Shown piece after piece: positions 15,582 to 26,180 of a DNA stretch of 64,000 nt (positions are counted from its first letter, which is position 1; each line of letters opens with the position of its first letter). Source of the DNA: Pseudomonas citrullilanati (lineage in GTDB: Bacteria > Pseudomonadota > Gammaproteobacteria > Pseudomonadales > Pseudomonadaceae); contig NZ_JAUQOP010000001.1 of the NCBI RefSeq assembly GCF_030580855.1, positions 62,001 to 126,000 of the forward strand, read 5' to 3'. The translations under genes and the position numbers were made by a program. The notes under the pieces are model-generated. The model was not told the origin of the DNA and ran no database searches. It saw only the letters and a program-made list of their open reading frames with translations.

Positions 15582-18500
15582 ATGGCAGCGCTCATCGGTA
15601 CCGTCAGCAAAGTGGTAGGCCAGGTTTTCGCAGAAGCGGCTGGAGGGCTGCGGCGGCCCCTGGTGGAAGGCGACCGGCTCTACGCCGGCGAACACCTGGT
15701 TACCGGGGCCGAGGGCGCGGTGGCGGTGCACTTGCAGAACGGCCAGGAACTGACCCTGGGCCGCGGCAGCGACCTGACCCTGACGCCGCAGTTGCTCGCC
15801 CACGCTGCGCCGCATGTCCAGACAGCGGAAGCGACGGTGCCGAGCGACGCGCAACTGACCGACGTGCAGAAACTGCAACAAGCCATCGCTGCCGGTGCCG
15901 ACCCGACCCAGGCCGGTGAAGCCACGGCCGCGGGCCCGGGGGCCGGCAACGCGGCGGGCGGCCTGGGGGGCGGCCACAGTTTCGTACTGCTGGAGGAAGT
16001 GGGCGGGGAGGTGGATCCGCAGATCGGTTTCCCTACGGCGGGGTTCAACGGGATCCCCGAGTTCCCGCAACTGCGCCTGGCCGCTGACCCGGACGCCAAC
16101 GGCGACGACGGCAGCGTGCCGCCGGTGACGCCTCCGGACAATCCGGTGACCCTCGACGGGGTGAATGTGGACGGTGGTGAACTAACCGCCAACGAAGCCA
16201 ACCTGGCCGATGGCACGGCCAGCAATCCGGGCGCGCTGGTGCAGAGCGGCACCTTCACGGTGTCCGCCCCCGACGGGCTGAGCAGCCTGAGTATCGGCGG
16301 TATCAGCGTGATCACCGGCGGGGTGCCCGCAGGCTTTCCACAAACCATCACCTCGACCTTGGGCAATACCCTGACTGTCACGGGCTATGACCCGGCCACC
16401 GGCGTGGTCAGCTACACCTACACCCTCACCGACAATGAAACCCATCCGGCCGGCGGCGGTGCCAACAACATCACCGAACAGTTCCCGGTCGTGGCGGTCG
16501 ACAACGACGGCGACACGGCCACCGGCACCCTCGATGTCAACATCACCGACGACGTGCCGCAGGCGATTGATGACAGCCACCCCAATACCGCCTCGGAAAC
16601 CCTCGTCACCCTCACCGGCAATGTGTTGCCCAACGATCACCAGGGCGCCGACCGCATCCCCACCGGCCCCGACAGCGGCCCGATCGTGGGCGGGACCTTC
16701 ACCGGCACCTACGGCACCCTGGTGCTGAACCCCAATGGCACGTACACCTACACCCTCGACACCAGCGACCCGCAATTTATCGCATTGCATGGCGGCGGCA
16801 GTGGCACCGAAACCTTCACCTACACCCTGACCGACGCCGACGGCGACACCAGCACCGCGAACCTGGTGCTGCAAGTGCACAACAACGACGACCCGGTGAT
16901 CATCACCGGCCTCGACACCGAAGGCGGCGAGCTGACGGTGCAGGAGAAAAACCTCGGCGACGGCAGCAGCCCGGATGCATCGGCGCTGACCCAGAGCGGG
17001 ACGTTCACCCTCACCGCCCTGGACGGTGTGCAGACCTTGAGTGTCGGCGGCATCAACGTGGTGACTGGTGGCGTGGCCGCGGGTTTCCCTCAATCGATCA
17101 CCACCGCGCTGGGCAACACCCTGACCATCACCGGTTTCAACGCGACCACCGGCGTGGTGAGCTACAGCTACACGCTGCTGGACAATGAAGCCCATCCCAA
17201 TGCCAACGGCGCCAACAGCCTGAGCGAGCAGTTCGCGGTGGTGGTCACCGATGACAATGGGACCACCGCCAATGGCAACCTGGACGTGAGCATCGTCGAC
17301 GACGTGCCAAAAGCCGTGGACGACAGCAATACCGGCACCGCCTCGGAAACCCATCTGACGCTGACCGGCAGCGTGTTGACCAACGACACCCAGGGGGCGG
17401 ACCAGGTTGCGTCCGGCCCAGTGACTCCCGGCACGTTCACCGGGACCTACGGCACTTTGGTGCTCAATGCCGACGGTTCCTACACCTACACGCTCAACAG
17501 CGCAGACGCGGACTTCAAAGGCCTGCACGGCGGCGGCAGTGGCAGCGAAACCTTCTCCTACACCCTGACCGACGCCGACGGCGACACCAGCACCGCGAAC
17601 CTGGTGCTGCAAGTGCATAACAACGACGACCCGGTGATCATCACCGGCCTCGACACCGAAGGCGGCGAGCTGACAGTGCAGGAGAAAAACCTCGGCGACG
17701 GCAGCAGCCCGGATGCATCGGCGCTGACCCAGAGCGGCACGTTCACCATCACCGCGCTGGACGGTGTGCAGACCTTGAGTGTCGGCGGCATCAATGTGGT
17801 CACCGGTGGCGTGGCTGCGGGTTTCCCTCAGTCGATCACCACCGCGCTGGGCAACACCCTGACCATCACCGGTTTCAACGCGACCACCGGCGTGGTCAGC
17901 TACAGCTACACGCTGCTCGACAACGAAGCCCATCCCAATGCCAATGGCGCCAACAGCCTGAGCGAGCAGTTCGCGGTGGTGGTTACCGATGACAATGGGA
18001 CCACCGCCAATGGCAACCTGGATGTGAATATCGTCGATGACGTGCCAAAAGCCGTGGACGACAGCAATACCGGCGCCGCCTCGGAAACCCATCTGACGCT
18101 GACCGGCAGCGTGTTGACCAACGACACCCAGGGGGCGGACCAGGTTGCCTCCGGGCCAGTGACTCCCGGCACGTTCACCGGGACCTACGGCACTTTGGTG
18201 CTCAACCCCGACGGTTCCTACACCTACACGCTCAACAACGCAGACGCGGACTTCAAAGGCCTGCACGGCGGTGGCAATGGCAGCGAAACCTTCACCTACA
18301 CCCTGACCGATGCCGACGGCGACACCAGCACCGCGAACCTGGTGCTGCAAGTGCATAACAACGACGACCCAGTGATTATCACCGGCCTCGATACCCAAGG
18401 CGGCGAGTTGACGGTGCAGGAGAAGAACCTCGGCGACGGCAGCAGCCCGGATGCATCGGCGCTGACCCAGAGCGGGACGTTCACCCTCACCGCCCTGGAC

Positions 18501-21500
18501 GGTGTGCAGACCTTGAGTGTCGGCGGCATCAACGTGGTGACTGGTGGGGTGGCCGCGGGTTTCCCTCAATCGATCACCACCGCGCTGGGCAACACCCTGA
18601 CCATCGCCGGTTTCAACGCCACCACCGGCGTGGTCAGCTACAGCTACACGCTGCTTGACAACGAAGCCCATCCCAATGCCAACGGCGCCAACAGCCTGAG
18701 CGAGCAGTTCGCGGTGGTGGTCACCGATGACAACGGCACCACCGCCAACGGCAACCTGGACGTGAACATCGTCGATGACTTGCCCACCGCTCACGCTGAT
18801 TCGGCTTCGGTGAATGAGGGGGGTACGGTCAGCGGCAATGTGCTGGACAACGACGTGGGCGGTGCCGACGGGCCGGCTGCCAGTGGCGCGGTGATCGGCG
18901 TCCGTGCTGGCAACGACACCTCGTCCCCGGCCATCGGCGGCCTCAACACCCAGATCAACGGCACCTACGGCTACCTGACCCTGGATGCCAACGGCAACGC
19001 CGTCTACCACAGCAACCCGAACACCGTCGGCGCCCCGGGTGCCACGGACGTGTTCACCTACACCGTGCGCGATGCCGACGGCGACCAGAGCACCACGACC
19101 ATCACCATCGACGTGCACAACAGCTGCCTCGTCGCGGCTTCGGACCAGGACATCACCGTCTACGAAAAAGCCCTGGACCTGAACCAGGACGGCCAGGACC
19201 TGGCCCCCGGCACCGTCACCGGCAGCGACCCGAGCACCACCGGGGAAACGGCCAGCGGCAGCCTGGTGGGGGCGGTGTCTGGCGCCACTGGCGCGGTGAC
19301 TTACACGTTGGTGGGCAATGCCACCGGAGCCTACGGCCAACTGCTGCTCCATCCGGACGGTTCCTACACCTACACCCTGACGTCGCCCGCCACGACAACG
19401 CCCCATGCCAACGATGGCGCAAATGTGCTGAGCGACAACTTCACCTATCAGGCTACCGACGCCCAAGGCAACAGCGTCACGGGCAACCTGGTGGTGAGCA
19501 TCGTCGACGACGTGCCCAAGGCGGTCGCGTCCGAGCGTTCGGTGACCGCGGTGGAAGTGGATTCGAACCTGCTGATCGTGCTCGATGTCTCCGGCAGCAT
19601 GGCCGATGCCTCGGGCGTGCCGGGGCTTTCGCGGCTGGATCTGGCGAAGCAGGCCATCAGTGCCTTGCTCGATAAATACGATGACCTGGGGGATGTGAAA
19701 GTCCAATTGGTGACGTTCAGCCGCGGCGCGACCGACCAGACATCCGTGTGGGTGGATGTGGCGACCGCCAAGACGCTGCTCGGCAGCCTGACGGCGGGCG
19801 GCGGGACCAACTACGATGCGGCCGTGGCAGCTGCCAAGGCTGCGTTTGTCACCTCCGGGCAACTGACCGGGGCGCAGAACATCGGCTATTTCATCTCCGA
19901 CGGCAAACCGACGTCGGGCCAGGAAACCGGTTCGGCAGATGAAGCAGCCTGGAAAGCCTTCCTCGACGCCAACGGCATCAAGAACTACGCCATCGGCCTG
20001 GGCAGTGGCGTGAGCAATGCCCATCTCGATCCGCTGGCCTACGACGGCAGCACCCACACCAACACCAACGCGGTGGTGGTTACCGACCTAAACCAACTGA
20101 ACTCGGTGCTCTCCGGCACCGTGGTCGGCGTGCCGGTCACCGGCAACCTGTTGGGCGAGGGCGGCTCGTTCGGGGCCGACGGCGGCTTCGTCAAGAGCCT
20201 GGTGGTCGACGGCACCACCTACACCTATAACCCGACGGCCAACGGCGGCCAGGGTAGCCTGAGTGCCAGCGGTGGCGCCAACCATGGCACCTTCAACAGC
20301 GTCGACAACACCTTGAGCATCGCCACGGCCCACAACGGCACGTTGGTGGTCAACCTCGACACAGGCGCGTTCAGCTATACCTCGCAAACCGCCACCAGCA
20401 CCTTGATCACCGAAAACATCGGCTACACCGTCAGCGACAACGACGGTGACCTGGCCGGTTCCAACCTGGTGATCAAGGTCGTGCCCAACAGCCCGCCAAT
20501 CGCAACCGACGACAACATCATCACCAACGTGCTGTCGGGCAACCTCGTGATCCCGGGTGAATTGCTGCTGGGCAACGACAGCGACGCCAACGGCGATCCG
20601 CTGACCGCCTCGCCTACCGGGTTCAATACCGGTTGGGTGGCCCGCGGCGCGGACTTTACCGGCACCACCGGCACGGCGAGCTTCACCGGCAACAACGTGC
20701 AATCGATCAACCTCAACCGCAGCGCGTTCGTCGCCAATGCGGCGACCATGACGGCGGTGCTGGTGGTCAGCGGCGCGCTGGGCGCGGTGTCCACCAACAA
20801 CGCCAACGATGAGGACCGGCTCAACATCAGCCTCAAGCAAGGTGAAACCCTCACCCTGGATCACAACCTGGCGGCGGGCCACGTCTCCCTGGAATATGCC
20901 CTCAACGGCGGGCCTTTCATCGCCATCGCCGACGGTGCCTCGTTTACCGCAGCCGCCGATGGCAATTACCAGATCCACGTGACCAACATCGCCAATCCCG
21001 GCGGCGGTAATGCCAAAGCGGCGGAAAACTATCAGCTGACCCTCACCGTCAACTACGCCGGCGCCCATGACAGTACGCCGGATTATCACGGCACCTACAC
21101 CGCCAGCGACAATCATGGCGGCAGCGACGGGGCGGCGGTGAGCATCAGTTATCAGGCCGAGCACACCCTGACGGGCACCAGCGGGGACGACGTGTTGTTG
21201 GCTGGCAATGGCGACAACATCCTCAATGCCGGCGACGGCAACGACATCCTCAGCGCGGGGGCGGGCAACAACGCCTTGCACGGTGGGGCTGGCAACGACC
21301 TGCTCTACAGTGGCGCGGGCAACGACCTGCTCGACGGCGGCACGGGCACCGACACCGCCAGCTACGCCCACGCCACCGCCGGGGTGACGGTGAACCTGGG
21401 CCTGCTGGCCGCGCAAGACACCCTCGGCGCGGGCACCGATACCTTGAACGGTATCGAAAATCTCATTGGCTCGAACTTCAACGACACCCTGACCGGCGAC

Positions 21501-21974
21501 GCAGGCAACAACCGGCTCGACGGCGGGTTGGGCCATGACGTGCTCAATGGCGGTGGCGGCGATGACCTGCTGATCGGTGGCCTGGGCAACAACACCCTGA
21601 CCGGCGGCGGCGGTGCCGATACCTTCCAGTGGAAGGTGGGCAACAGCGGCCATGACTTGGTCACCGACTTCACCCCGGGCGTCGACAAACTCGACCTGTC
21701 GCAACTGTTGCAGGGTGAAAACGGCAGCGCGGCATCACTGGACGATTACTTGCACTTCTCCGTGAGCGGCAGCGGGGCTTCGGTCACCACCAGCATCGAC
21801 GTCAGCGCCCTCGCCGGCGCGACGCCGAACCAGACCATCGACCTGGCGGGCGTCAACCTTGCCAGCCACTACGGCGTCACGCCGGGAGCGGGGGGCATTA
21901 TCGGTGGAGCGGACACCGCGACCATCATCAACGGGATGTTGAATGATCATTCGTTGAAAGTGGACACGGTGTGA
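15582..21974 (+). CDS. Giant RTX adhesin with LapA-type retention module and VWA domain (MapA/LapA-like)
   Basis: A 2130-residue surface adhesin. The start at 15582 follows GGAGGA by 6 bases and gives the retention-module opening [19 protein letters not shown]. Domain order: retention module (1-150) with TAAG at 115-118, the site type cut by periplasmic protease LapG; four tandem T1SS-143/VCBS-like units (about 186-1067, the last truncated); further VCBS repeats (1068-1325). A VWA domain follows (about 1327-1510) with an intact MIDAS (DVSGS, GGGTNYD, ISDG), then more beta repeats. RTX nonapeptides (about 1862-2020, [12 protein letters not shown]) and a C-terminal secretion signal complete it. 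It is divergent from a complete type I secretion system. Known biology of LapA/MapA suggests c-di-GMP-controlled retention. The lapD/lapG genes are not in this window. Confidence 0.9.
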   Translation: MAALIGTVSKVVGQVFAEAAGGLRRPLVEGDRLYAGEHLVTGAEGAVAVHLQNGQELTLGRGSDLTLTPQLLAHAAPHVQTAEATVPSDAQLTDVQKLQQAIAAGADPTQAGEATAAGPGAGNAAGGLGGGHSFVLLEEVGGEVDPQIGFPTAGFNGIPEFPQLRLAADPDANGDDGSVPPVTPPDNPVTLDGVNVDGGELTANEANLADGTASNPGALVQSGTFTVSAPDGLSSLSIGGISVITGGVPAGFPQTITSTLGNTLTVTGYDPATGVVSYTYTLTDNETHPAGGGANNITEQFPVVAVDNDGDTATGTLDVNITDDVPQAIDDSHPNTASETLVTLTGNVLPNDHQGADRIPTGPDSGPIVGGTFTGTYGTLVLNPNGTYTYTLDTSDPQFIALHGGGSGTETFTYTLTDADGDTSTANLVLQVHNNDDPVIITGLDTEGGELTVQEKNLGDGSSPDASALTQSGTFTLTALDGVQTLSVGGINVVTGGVAAGFPQSITTALGNTLTITGFNATTGVVSYSYTLLDNEAHPNANGANSLSEQFAVVVTDDNGTTANGNLDVSIVDDVPKAVDDSNTGTASETHLTLTGSVLTNDTQGADQVASGPVTPGTFTGTYGTLVLNADGSYTYTLNSADADFKGLHGGGSGSETFSYTLTDADGDTSTANLVLQVHNNDDPVIITGLDTEGGELTVQEKNLGDGSSPDASALTQSGTFTITALDGVQTLSVGGINVVTGGVAAGFPQSITTALGNTLTITGFNATTGVVSYSYTLLDNEAHPNANGANSLSEQFAVVVTDDNGTTANGNLDVNIVDDVPKAVDDSNTGAASETHLTLTGSVLTNDTQGADQVASGPVTPGTFTGTYGTLVLNPDGSYTYTLNNADADFKGLHGGGNGSETFTYTLTDADGDTSTANLVLQVHNNDDPVIITGLDTQGGELTVQEKNLGDGSSPDASALTQSGTFTLTALDGVQTLSVGGINVVTGGVAAGFPQSITTALGNTLTIAGFNATTGVVSYSYTLLDNEAHPNANGANSLSEQFAVVVTDDNGTTANGNLDVNIVDDLPTAHADSASVNEGGTVSGNVLDNDVGGADGPAASGAVIGVRAGNDTSSPAIGGLNTQINGTYGYLTLDANGNAVYHSNPNTVGAPGATDVFTYTVRDADGDQSTTTITIDVHNSCLVAASDQDITVYEKALDLNQDGQDLAPGTVTGSDPSTTGETASGSLVGAVSGATGAVTYTLVGNATGAYGQLLLHPDGSYTYTLTSPATTTPHANDGANVLSDNFTYQATDAQGNSVTGNLVVSIVDDVPKAVASERSVTAVEVDSNLLIVLDVSGSMADASGVPGLSRLDLAKQAISALLDKYDDLGDVKVQLVTFSRGATDQTSVWVDVATAKTLLGSLTAGGGTNYDAAVAAAKAAFVTSGQLTGAQNIGYFISDGKPTSGQETGSADEAAWKAFLDANGIKNYAIGLGSGVSNAHLDPLAYDGSTHTNTNAVVVTDLNQLNSVLSGTVVGVPVTGNLLGEGGSFGADGGFVKSLVVDGTTYTYNPTANGGQGSLSASGGANHGTFNSVDNTLSIATAHNGTLVVNLDTGAFSYTSQTATSTLITENIGYTVSDNDGDLAGSNLVIKVVPNSPPIATDDNIITNVLSGNLVIPGELLLGNDSDANGDPLTASPTGFNTGWVARGADFTGTTGTASFTGNNVQSINLNRSAFVANAATMTAVLVVSGALGAVSTNNANDEDRLNISLKQGETLTLDHNLAAGHVSLEYALNGGPFIAIADGASFTAAADGNYQIHVTNIANPGGGNAKAAENYQLTLTVNYAGAHDSTPDYHGTYTASDNHGGSDGAAVSISYQAEHTLTGTSGDDVLLAGNGDNILNAGDGNDILSAGAGNNALHGGAGNDLLYSGAGNDLLDGGTGTDTASYAHATAGVTVNLGLLAAQDTLGAGTDTLNGIENLIGSNFNDTLTGDAGNNRLDGGLGHDVLNGGGGDDLLIGGLGNNTLTGGGGADTFQWKVGNSGHDLVTDFTPGVDKLDLSQLLQGENGSAASLDDYLHFSVSGSGASVTTSIDVSALAGATPNQTIDLAGVNLASHYGVTPGAGGIIGGADTATIINGMLNDHSLKVDTV
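16139..18783 (+). repeat. Four tandem 738-bp units inside the adhesin gene
   Basis: Units start at about 16139 (diverged), 16881, 17619 and 18357 (partial, about 427 bp). Units two to four are nearly identical at DNA level. The landmark AACAACGACGACCC recurs at exactly 738-bp spacing (246 codons), so the frame is kept. Most differences are silent single bases. Confidence 0.92.
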
Positions 21975-21982
21975 AGGCTATT

Positions 21983-22120
21983 TGTGGCGAGGGGATTTAT
22001 CCCCGTTCGGCTGCGCAGCAGTCGCAAACCGGTCGGTAGCTGCCGCACTACTGTTGCAGTGCGGCGCCTGATTTTGCGGTTGCTTCGCAACCCAGCGGGG
22101 ATAAATCCCCTCGCCACAGG
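21983..22120. repeat. REP-like composite element, GTGGCGAGGGG family (copy 3)
   Basis: Arms TGTGGCGAGGGGATTTATCC and GGATAAATCCCCTCGCCACA enclose two inner palindromic parts (GTTGCAGTGCGGC, GGTTGCTTCGCAACC). It starts 9 bp after the adhesin stop, between convergent genes, and probably serves as the transcription end for both. Confidence 0.8.
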
Positions 22121-22139
22121 GGGAGCGTCGAACCCAGAG

Positions 22140-22535
22140 TCAAGGCTTGCGCAGGGTCTTCTGCCTGAGGATGTAGACCGTCACCAGCACCGCACTGGTG
22201 AGCATGAACCCGCGCGCCCACGGCAGGGGCACCAGGTAGCAGGAGAAGAGGATGCTCGCCCACATCAGGCCGATGGCGTAGACCTTGCCCTTGAGGGGGA
22301 TGCCCTGGCCGCTGAGGTAATCGCGGATCCATGGGCCGAGACGGGGATGTTCCACCAGCCATTGGTAGAAACGCGGCGAGCTGCGCGCGAAGCAGGCCGC
22401 GGCTAGGAGCAGGAACGGGGTGGTCGGCAGCACGGGGACGAAGATGCCGATGACCCCCAGCACCACGCTCAGCCAGCCGATGGCCAGCAGGGCGTAGCGC
22501 AGGATCAGCGGCCGGTTGCCAATAGGCGCGGGCAC
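22140..22535 (-). CDS. DUF454 (YbaN-like) inner-membrane protein
   Basis: A 131-residue membrane protein with about four hydrophobic helices and the DUF454 core [20 protein letters not shown] followed by [13 protein letters not shown]. Function is unknown. In E. coli YbaN is uncharacterised. The GTG at 22535 is chosen because it lies 8 bases after the stop of the upstream YecA-family gene, whereas the longer frame would read through that gene out of phase. The two genes probably form one transcript. Confidence 0.78.
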   Translation of the reverse strand: MPAPIGNRPLILRYALLAIGWLSVVLGVIGIFVPVLPTTPFLLLAAACFARSSPRFYQWLVEHPRLGPWIRDYLSGQGIPLKGKVYAIGLMWASILFSCYLVPLPWARGFMLTSAVLVTVYILRQKTLRKP

Positions 22536-22543
22536 CCGGTCAC

Positions 22544-23131
22544 TCAGTGGTGGCGAGGCTTGAGGATCGCCGGTTTCTCGTCCGGTGCGTTGCACAGCAG
22601 GTACAGCGCGGTGAGGGCTTCCGGGATCTGCACGATCATGTCGTCCATCAGGTTGGCGTCGGCGGCGATGTCGGAAAACTCCGGTTGCTCGTCGAACAGC
22701 CCGGAACCGACCATGATCGGCAGCAGCATTTCGCTGACTTCCTCTTCGGCGGTTTCGAACCAGGCGGCTTCGCGCAGGAACACGCCTTCCATGAAGCCGA
22801 TGCACCAGCCACGCAGTTCCGAATCGTCCGGGTCATCACCCAGGTCCAGTTCGCATGGCAGCTCGAATTCCTCGTCGGACGCCAGCTGGCGGGCGATGTG
22901 GGCCTTGAGGCCGACCAGCGTGGCTTCGATCTCGGCGCGTTGGGCTTCGTCGCTGTAGTGCGGCTCTTCGGCGAACAGGGCGTCGATCCATTCACGGTCC
23001 GGCACCGGTTCGGAGCAGATCGACAGGGCGGTCAGATAGCCATGAGCGGCCACGTAATCCAGCGCCTCTTCGTGCAGCTCATCGGCGTCGAGGAAGACTT
23101 GCAGGCGGGTCAGTTGCTCAGCGAAGGACAT
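22544..23131 (-). CDS. YecA/YgfB family (UPF0149) protein
   Basis: A 195-residue acidic, all-helical cytoplasmic protein. The stretch [20 protein letters not shown] in the middle is the UPF0149 hallmark, and the N-terminal [20 protein letters not shown] fits the same family. There is no C-terminal SEC-C zinc motif, so it is closer to YgfB than to full-length YecA. Biochemical role is unknown. It is divergent from recQ (270 bp apart) and upstream of the DUF454 gene. Confidence 0.8.
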   Translation of the reverse strand: MSFAEQLTRLQVFLDADELHEEALDYVAAHGYLTALSICSEPVPDREWIDALFAEEPHYSDEAQRAEIEATLVGLKAHIARQLASDEEFELPCELDLGDDPDDSELRGWCIGFMEGVFLREAAWFETAEEEVSEMLLPIMVGSGLFDEQPEFSDIAADANLMDDMIVQIPEALTALYLLCNAPDEKPAILKPRHH

Positions 23132-23401
23132 TACGGGCTACCTTGGGGAATAAACAATGCGGGAATTCTAGGCCTTCTTGCGCGCCCAGGCCAGCCGCGT
23201 GGCGTAATTGCCTTGCCGGCTTGCCTCGATCACCTCTTGTCAGCGGCGCCCTTTGCAACGAAGGCCTCGGGTATACTGCCGCGTTTTGTGATGCCCTGCG
23301 GCGTCCCGCCGGTTCGAAACGCGCCCTTACGATTTGCCGGAGCAGCGTTTGTGATTCTGAACCAGCCTTGCAGGGATGTTTCGGTGATTTTTGGAGTTTC
23401 T

Positions 23402-25528
23402 ATGCTCGAACAGGCTCAACGCGTCCTCAAGGACATCTTCGGCTACGACAGTTTCCGTGGCCGCCAGGGTGCCATTATTGAGCGCGTGGCCAGCGGCGGC
23501 GATGCCCTGGTGCTCATGCCCACCGGCGGCGGCAAGTCCTTGTGCTTCCAAGTGCCGGCGCTGTTGCGCAACGGCCTTGCGGTGGTGGTTTCGCCGCTGA
23601 TCGCGTTGATGGACGACCAGGTCGCGACCCTCGAGGAACTGGGTGTCGCCGCCGCCTCGCTGAACTCCACCCTCAGTGCCGAGCAGCAGCGGGACCTGGC
23701 GGCGCGGATCAAGCGCGGCGAGGTGAAAATGCTGTACCTGGCACCGGAGCGCCTGGTGCAGCCGCGCATGCTGGCGTTCCTGCAAAGCCTGGAAATCGCC
23801 CTGTTCGCCATCGACGAAGCCCACTGCGTGTCCCAGTGGGGCCACGATTTCCGCCGCGAATACCTGCAACTGGGGCAACTGGCGGAACTGTTCCCCGACG
23901 TGCCGCGCATCGCCCTGACCGCTACCGCCGACAAGCGGACCCGCGAAGAGATCGTCGAGCGCCTGCACCTGCAGAACGCCGAGCGATTCCTCTCCAGCTT
24001 CGACCGTCCGAACATTTTCTACCGCATCGTGCCCAAGGAGCAGCCGCGCAAACAATTGCTGGCATTCCTCGCCGAGCGGCGCAGCGATGCCGGCATCGTC
24101 TATTGCCTGTCGCGCAAGAAGGTCGATGAAGTGTCGGCCTTTCTCTGCGAGCAGGGGTTTCCGGCGTTGCCCTACCACGCCGGCCTGCCCAACGACCTGC
24201 GGGCCTACCACCAGAAGCGCTTTCTCAACGAAGAAGGCCTGATCATGGTGGCCACCGTCGCCTTCGGCATGGGCATCGACAAGCCGAACGTGCGCTTCGT
24301 CGCGCACTTGGACCTGCCCAAGTCCCTCGAGGCCTATTACCAGGAAACCGGTCGTGCCGGTCGCGACGGCCTGCCTGCTGATGCCTGGATGGCCTACGGC
24401 CTGCAAGACGTGGTGATGCTCAAGCAGATGCTGCAGAACTCCGAAGGCGATGAGCGGCACAAGCGCCTGGAACAGCACAAGCTCGACGCCATGCTGTCGT
24501 TGTGCGAGGAAACCCGTTGCCGCCGCCAGACCCTGCTGGCCTATTTCGACGAAGACATGCCCCAACCGTGCGGTCACTGCGACAACTGCGTCGACGGCGT
24601 GGAAACCTGGGACGCCACCGAGCCGGCCCGCCAGGCGCTGTCGGCGATTTTCCGCACCGGCCAGCGCTATGGCGTGGGGCACCTGGTGGACGTATTGCTG
24701 GGCAAGGACAACGAGAAGGTCCGCAGCTTCGGGCACCAGCACCTGTCGGTCTACGGCGTGGGCAAGGCCCGCAGCGAGAGTGAGTGGCGGTCGCTGTTCC
24801 GCCAGCTCGTGGCGCGGGGCCTGGCCGACATCGACCTGGAAGGCTATGGCGGCCTGCGCCTGACCGAGAGCTGCCGGCCCTTGCTCAAGGGCGAGGTCAC
24901 CCTGGAACTGCGTCGCGACCTCAAGCCGGCGACGACGGTCAAGAGCAGCAAGAGCCAGGCCAGCCAACTGGTGCGCGGCGAAGAGCGCGAGCAGTGGGAA
25001 GCGTTGCGGGCCCTGCGCCGCAAGTTGGCCGAAGAACACGGTGTGCCGCCGTACGTCATCTTTCCCGATTCGACGCTGTTGGAAATGCTCCGCAGCCAGC
25101 CCGCGTCCCTGGCCGACATGGCCCGGGTCAGCGGCGTGGGTGCGCGCAAGCTGGAGCGTTACGGCGAGGCCTTCCTCCAGGTGCTCGGCGGCGAGGCCGA
25201 AGCGCCGGTGGCGGCGGTCGACGTACGTCACGAGCTGATCACCCTGGCCCGGGCCGGCATGACGCCGCTGCAGATTGCCGGGCAATTGCGGTGCTCGGAA
25301 AAGAATGTCTACACGATGCTGGCCGAGGCCATCGGCCAGCAGCAATTGTCCCTGGAACAGGCACTGGACCTGCCCGAAGAATTGATGGGCGAGGTGCAGG
25401 ACGCGTTTCTGGATGGCGAAGGCGAGCTCCCGTCGGTATCGGAAGTGGCCGCACTGTTTGTAGGGCGAGTGCCTGAAGGCGTGCTGTATTGCGTCAGGGC
25501 TGCCTTGCAGTCGGAATTTGAAGTCTGA
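23402..25528 (+). CDS. recQ: ATP-dependent DNA helicase RecQ
   Basis: A 708-residue 3'-5' helicase of recombination and fork repair. The ATG at 23402 follows GGAG by 5 bases. The open frame upstream to 22547 is only the antisense of the YecA-type gene. Walker A is PTGGGKS (40-46), the helicase box [14 protein letters not shown] is at about 137-150, and [10 protein letters not shown] marks motif VI. Zinc cysteines (CRRQ...CGHCDNC) lie at about 372-396, with the RQC winged helix after that, one HRDC domain at about 528-605 and a C-terminal helix-turn-helix-like tail. A TATACT hexamer at 23272 could be the -10, but no well-spaced -35 is present. Confidence 0.95.
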   Translation: MLEQAQRVLKDIFGYDSFRGRQGAIIERVASGGDALVLMPTGGGKSLCFQVPALLRNGLAVVVSPLIALMDDQVATLEELGVAAASLNSTLSAEQQRDLAARIKRGEVKMLYLAPERLVQPRMLAFLQSLEIALFAIDEAHCVSQWGHDFRREYLQLGQLAELFPDVPRIALTATADKRTREEIVERLHLQNAERFLSSFDRPNIFYRIVPKEQPRKQLLAFLAERRSDAGIVYCLSRKKVDEVSAFLCEQGFPALPYHAGLPNDLRAYHQKRFLNEEGLIMVATVAFGMGIDKPNVRFVAHLDLPKSLEAYYQETGRAGRDGLPADAWMAYGLQDVVMLKQMLQNSEGDERHKRLEQHKLDAMLSLCEETRCRRQTLLAYFDEDMPQPCGHCDNCVDGVETWDATEPARQALSAIFRTGQRYGVGHLVDVLLGKDNEKVRSFGHQHLSVYGVGKARSESEWRSLFRQLVARGLADIDLEGYGGLRLTESCRPLLKGEVTLELRRDLKPATTVKSSKSQASQLVRGEEREQWEALRALRRKLAEEHGVPPYVIFPDSTLLEMLRSQPASLADMARVSGVGARKLERYGEAFLQVLGGEAEAPVAAVDVRHELITLARAGMTPLQIAGQLRCSEKNVYTMLAEAIGQQQLSLEQALDLPEELMGEVQDAFLDGEGELPSVSEVAALFVGRVPEGVLYCVRAALQSEFEV

Positions 25529-25601
25529 TCAGTGAGTTAAGCGCCTTTAACGATTCACTACAGGGCAGGCCTTGCTTGAATCCGAAGCTCATGCTTAGCT
25601 G

Positions 25602-25614
25602 ACTAATAATTAGT
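25602..25614. promoter_or_regulatory. Putative operator of the MarR-type gene
   Basis: ACTAATAATTAGT has 6-bp inverted arms around a single central base. It lies 31 bp before the MarR-family start codon in an AT-rich stretch that should hold the promoter. Such short AT-rich palindromes are typical autoregulatory sites of MarR/SlyA proteins. Confidence 0.5.
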
Positions 25615-25645
25615 ATTTTCCTATTTCAGATCTGATGAGTTTTTT

Positions 25646-26080
25646 ATGCCGTTAACCGATCAACACCGATTTGGCATGCAACTGGCGCAAATGTCCCGGG
25701 GCTGGCGCGCCGAGCTGGATCGTCGCCTGGCCGGGCTGGGCCTGTCCCAGGCACGCTGGCTGGTCCTGTTGCACCTGGCGCGTTTCGAACAGGCGCCGAC
25801 CCAGCGCGAGCTGGCCCAGAGCGTAGCCGTCGAAGGCCCGACGCTGGCGCGCTTGCTCGATAGCCTGGAGACCCAGGGCCTGGTGCAGCGCCAGGCCGTG
25901 GCCGAGGATCGTCGGGCGAAGAAGATCGTGCTGTGCCCGCCGGCCCGGCCGTTGATCGAACAGATCGAAACCATTGCCACGCAACTGCGCCGTGAATTAT
26001 TCGAAGGGATCGACGAAGCGGACATGCGCGTGTGCATGCGGGTCCACGACAGGATCCTGGCCAACCTGGAAAAATCCTGA
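25646..26080 (+). CDS. MarR/SlyA-family transcriptional regulator
   Basis: A 144-residue winged-helix repressor/activator. It shows the N-terminal dimer helix (GWRAELDRRLAGLGLSQARW), recognition helix region (TQRELAQSVAVEGPTLARLL) and wing DRRAKKIVL. Family members respond to phenolic ligands or oxidants. The ligand here is unknown and the only neighbour on the same strand is the FimV-like gene. A palindrome just upstream suggests autoregulation. SlyA-like rather than OhrR-like, as no N-terminal redox cysteine is present. Confidence 0.87.
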   Translation: MPLTDQHRFGMQLAQMSRGWRAELDRRLAGLGLSQARWLVLLHLARFEQAPTQRELAQSVAVEGPTLARLLDSLETQGLVQRQAVAEDRRAKKIVLCPPARPLIEQIETIATQLRRELFEGIDEADMRVCMRVHDRILANLEKS

Positions 26081-26180
26081 GGCATATCGGCGGTATCCGA
26101 CTTTTGAGATTCGGCCGTTAGCGAACTATAACCAGTACTGAGCAATCGTATTGGATGCGTTCGAATCGAAAGGGATACCC

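Noticed and set aside
16182..20057. 1291-codon open frame antisense to the adhesin (and another at 20088-21704)
   Set aside because: It mirrors the repetitive, GC-biased codons of the adhesin. The product is repetitive low-complexity sequence without domain signs, and it has no RBS or promoter.
21984..22406. Plus-strand ORF beginning MARGFIPV
   Set aside because: It is a translation of the REP element followed by the antisense of the DUF454 gene.
23272..23277. TATACT as a recQ promoter -10
   Set aside because: The best upstream hexamer (TTGCAA) is only 13 bases away. Not enough to list as a promoter.
22547..23401. Upstream extension of recQ to a 993-residue protein
   Set aside because: The extra 285 codons are antisense to the YecA-family gene. 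RecQ similarity and a GGAG site begin at 23402.
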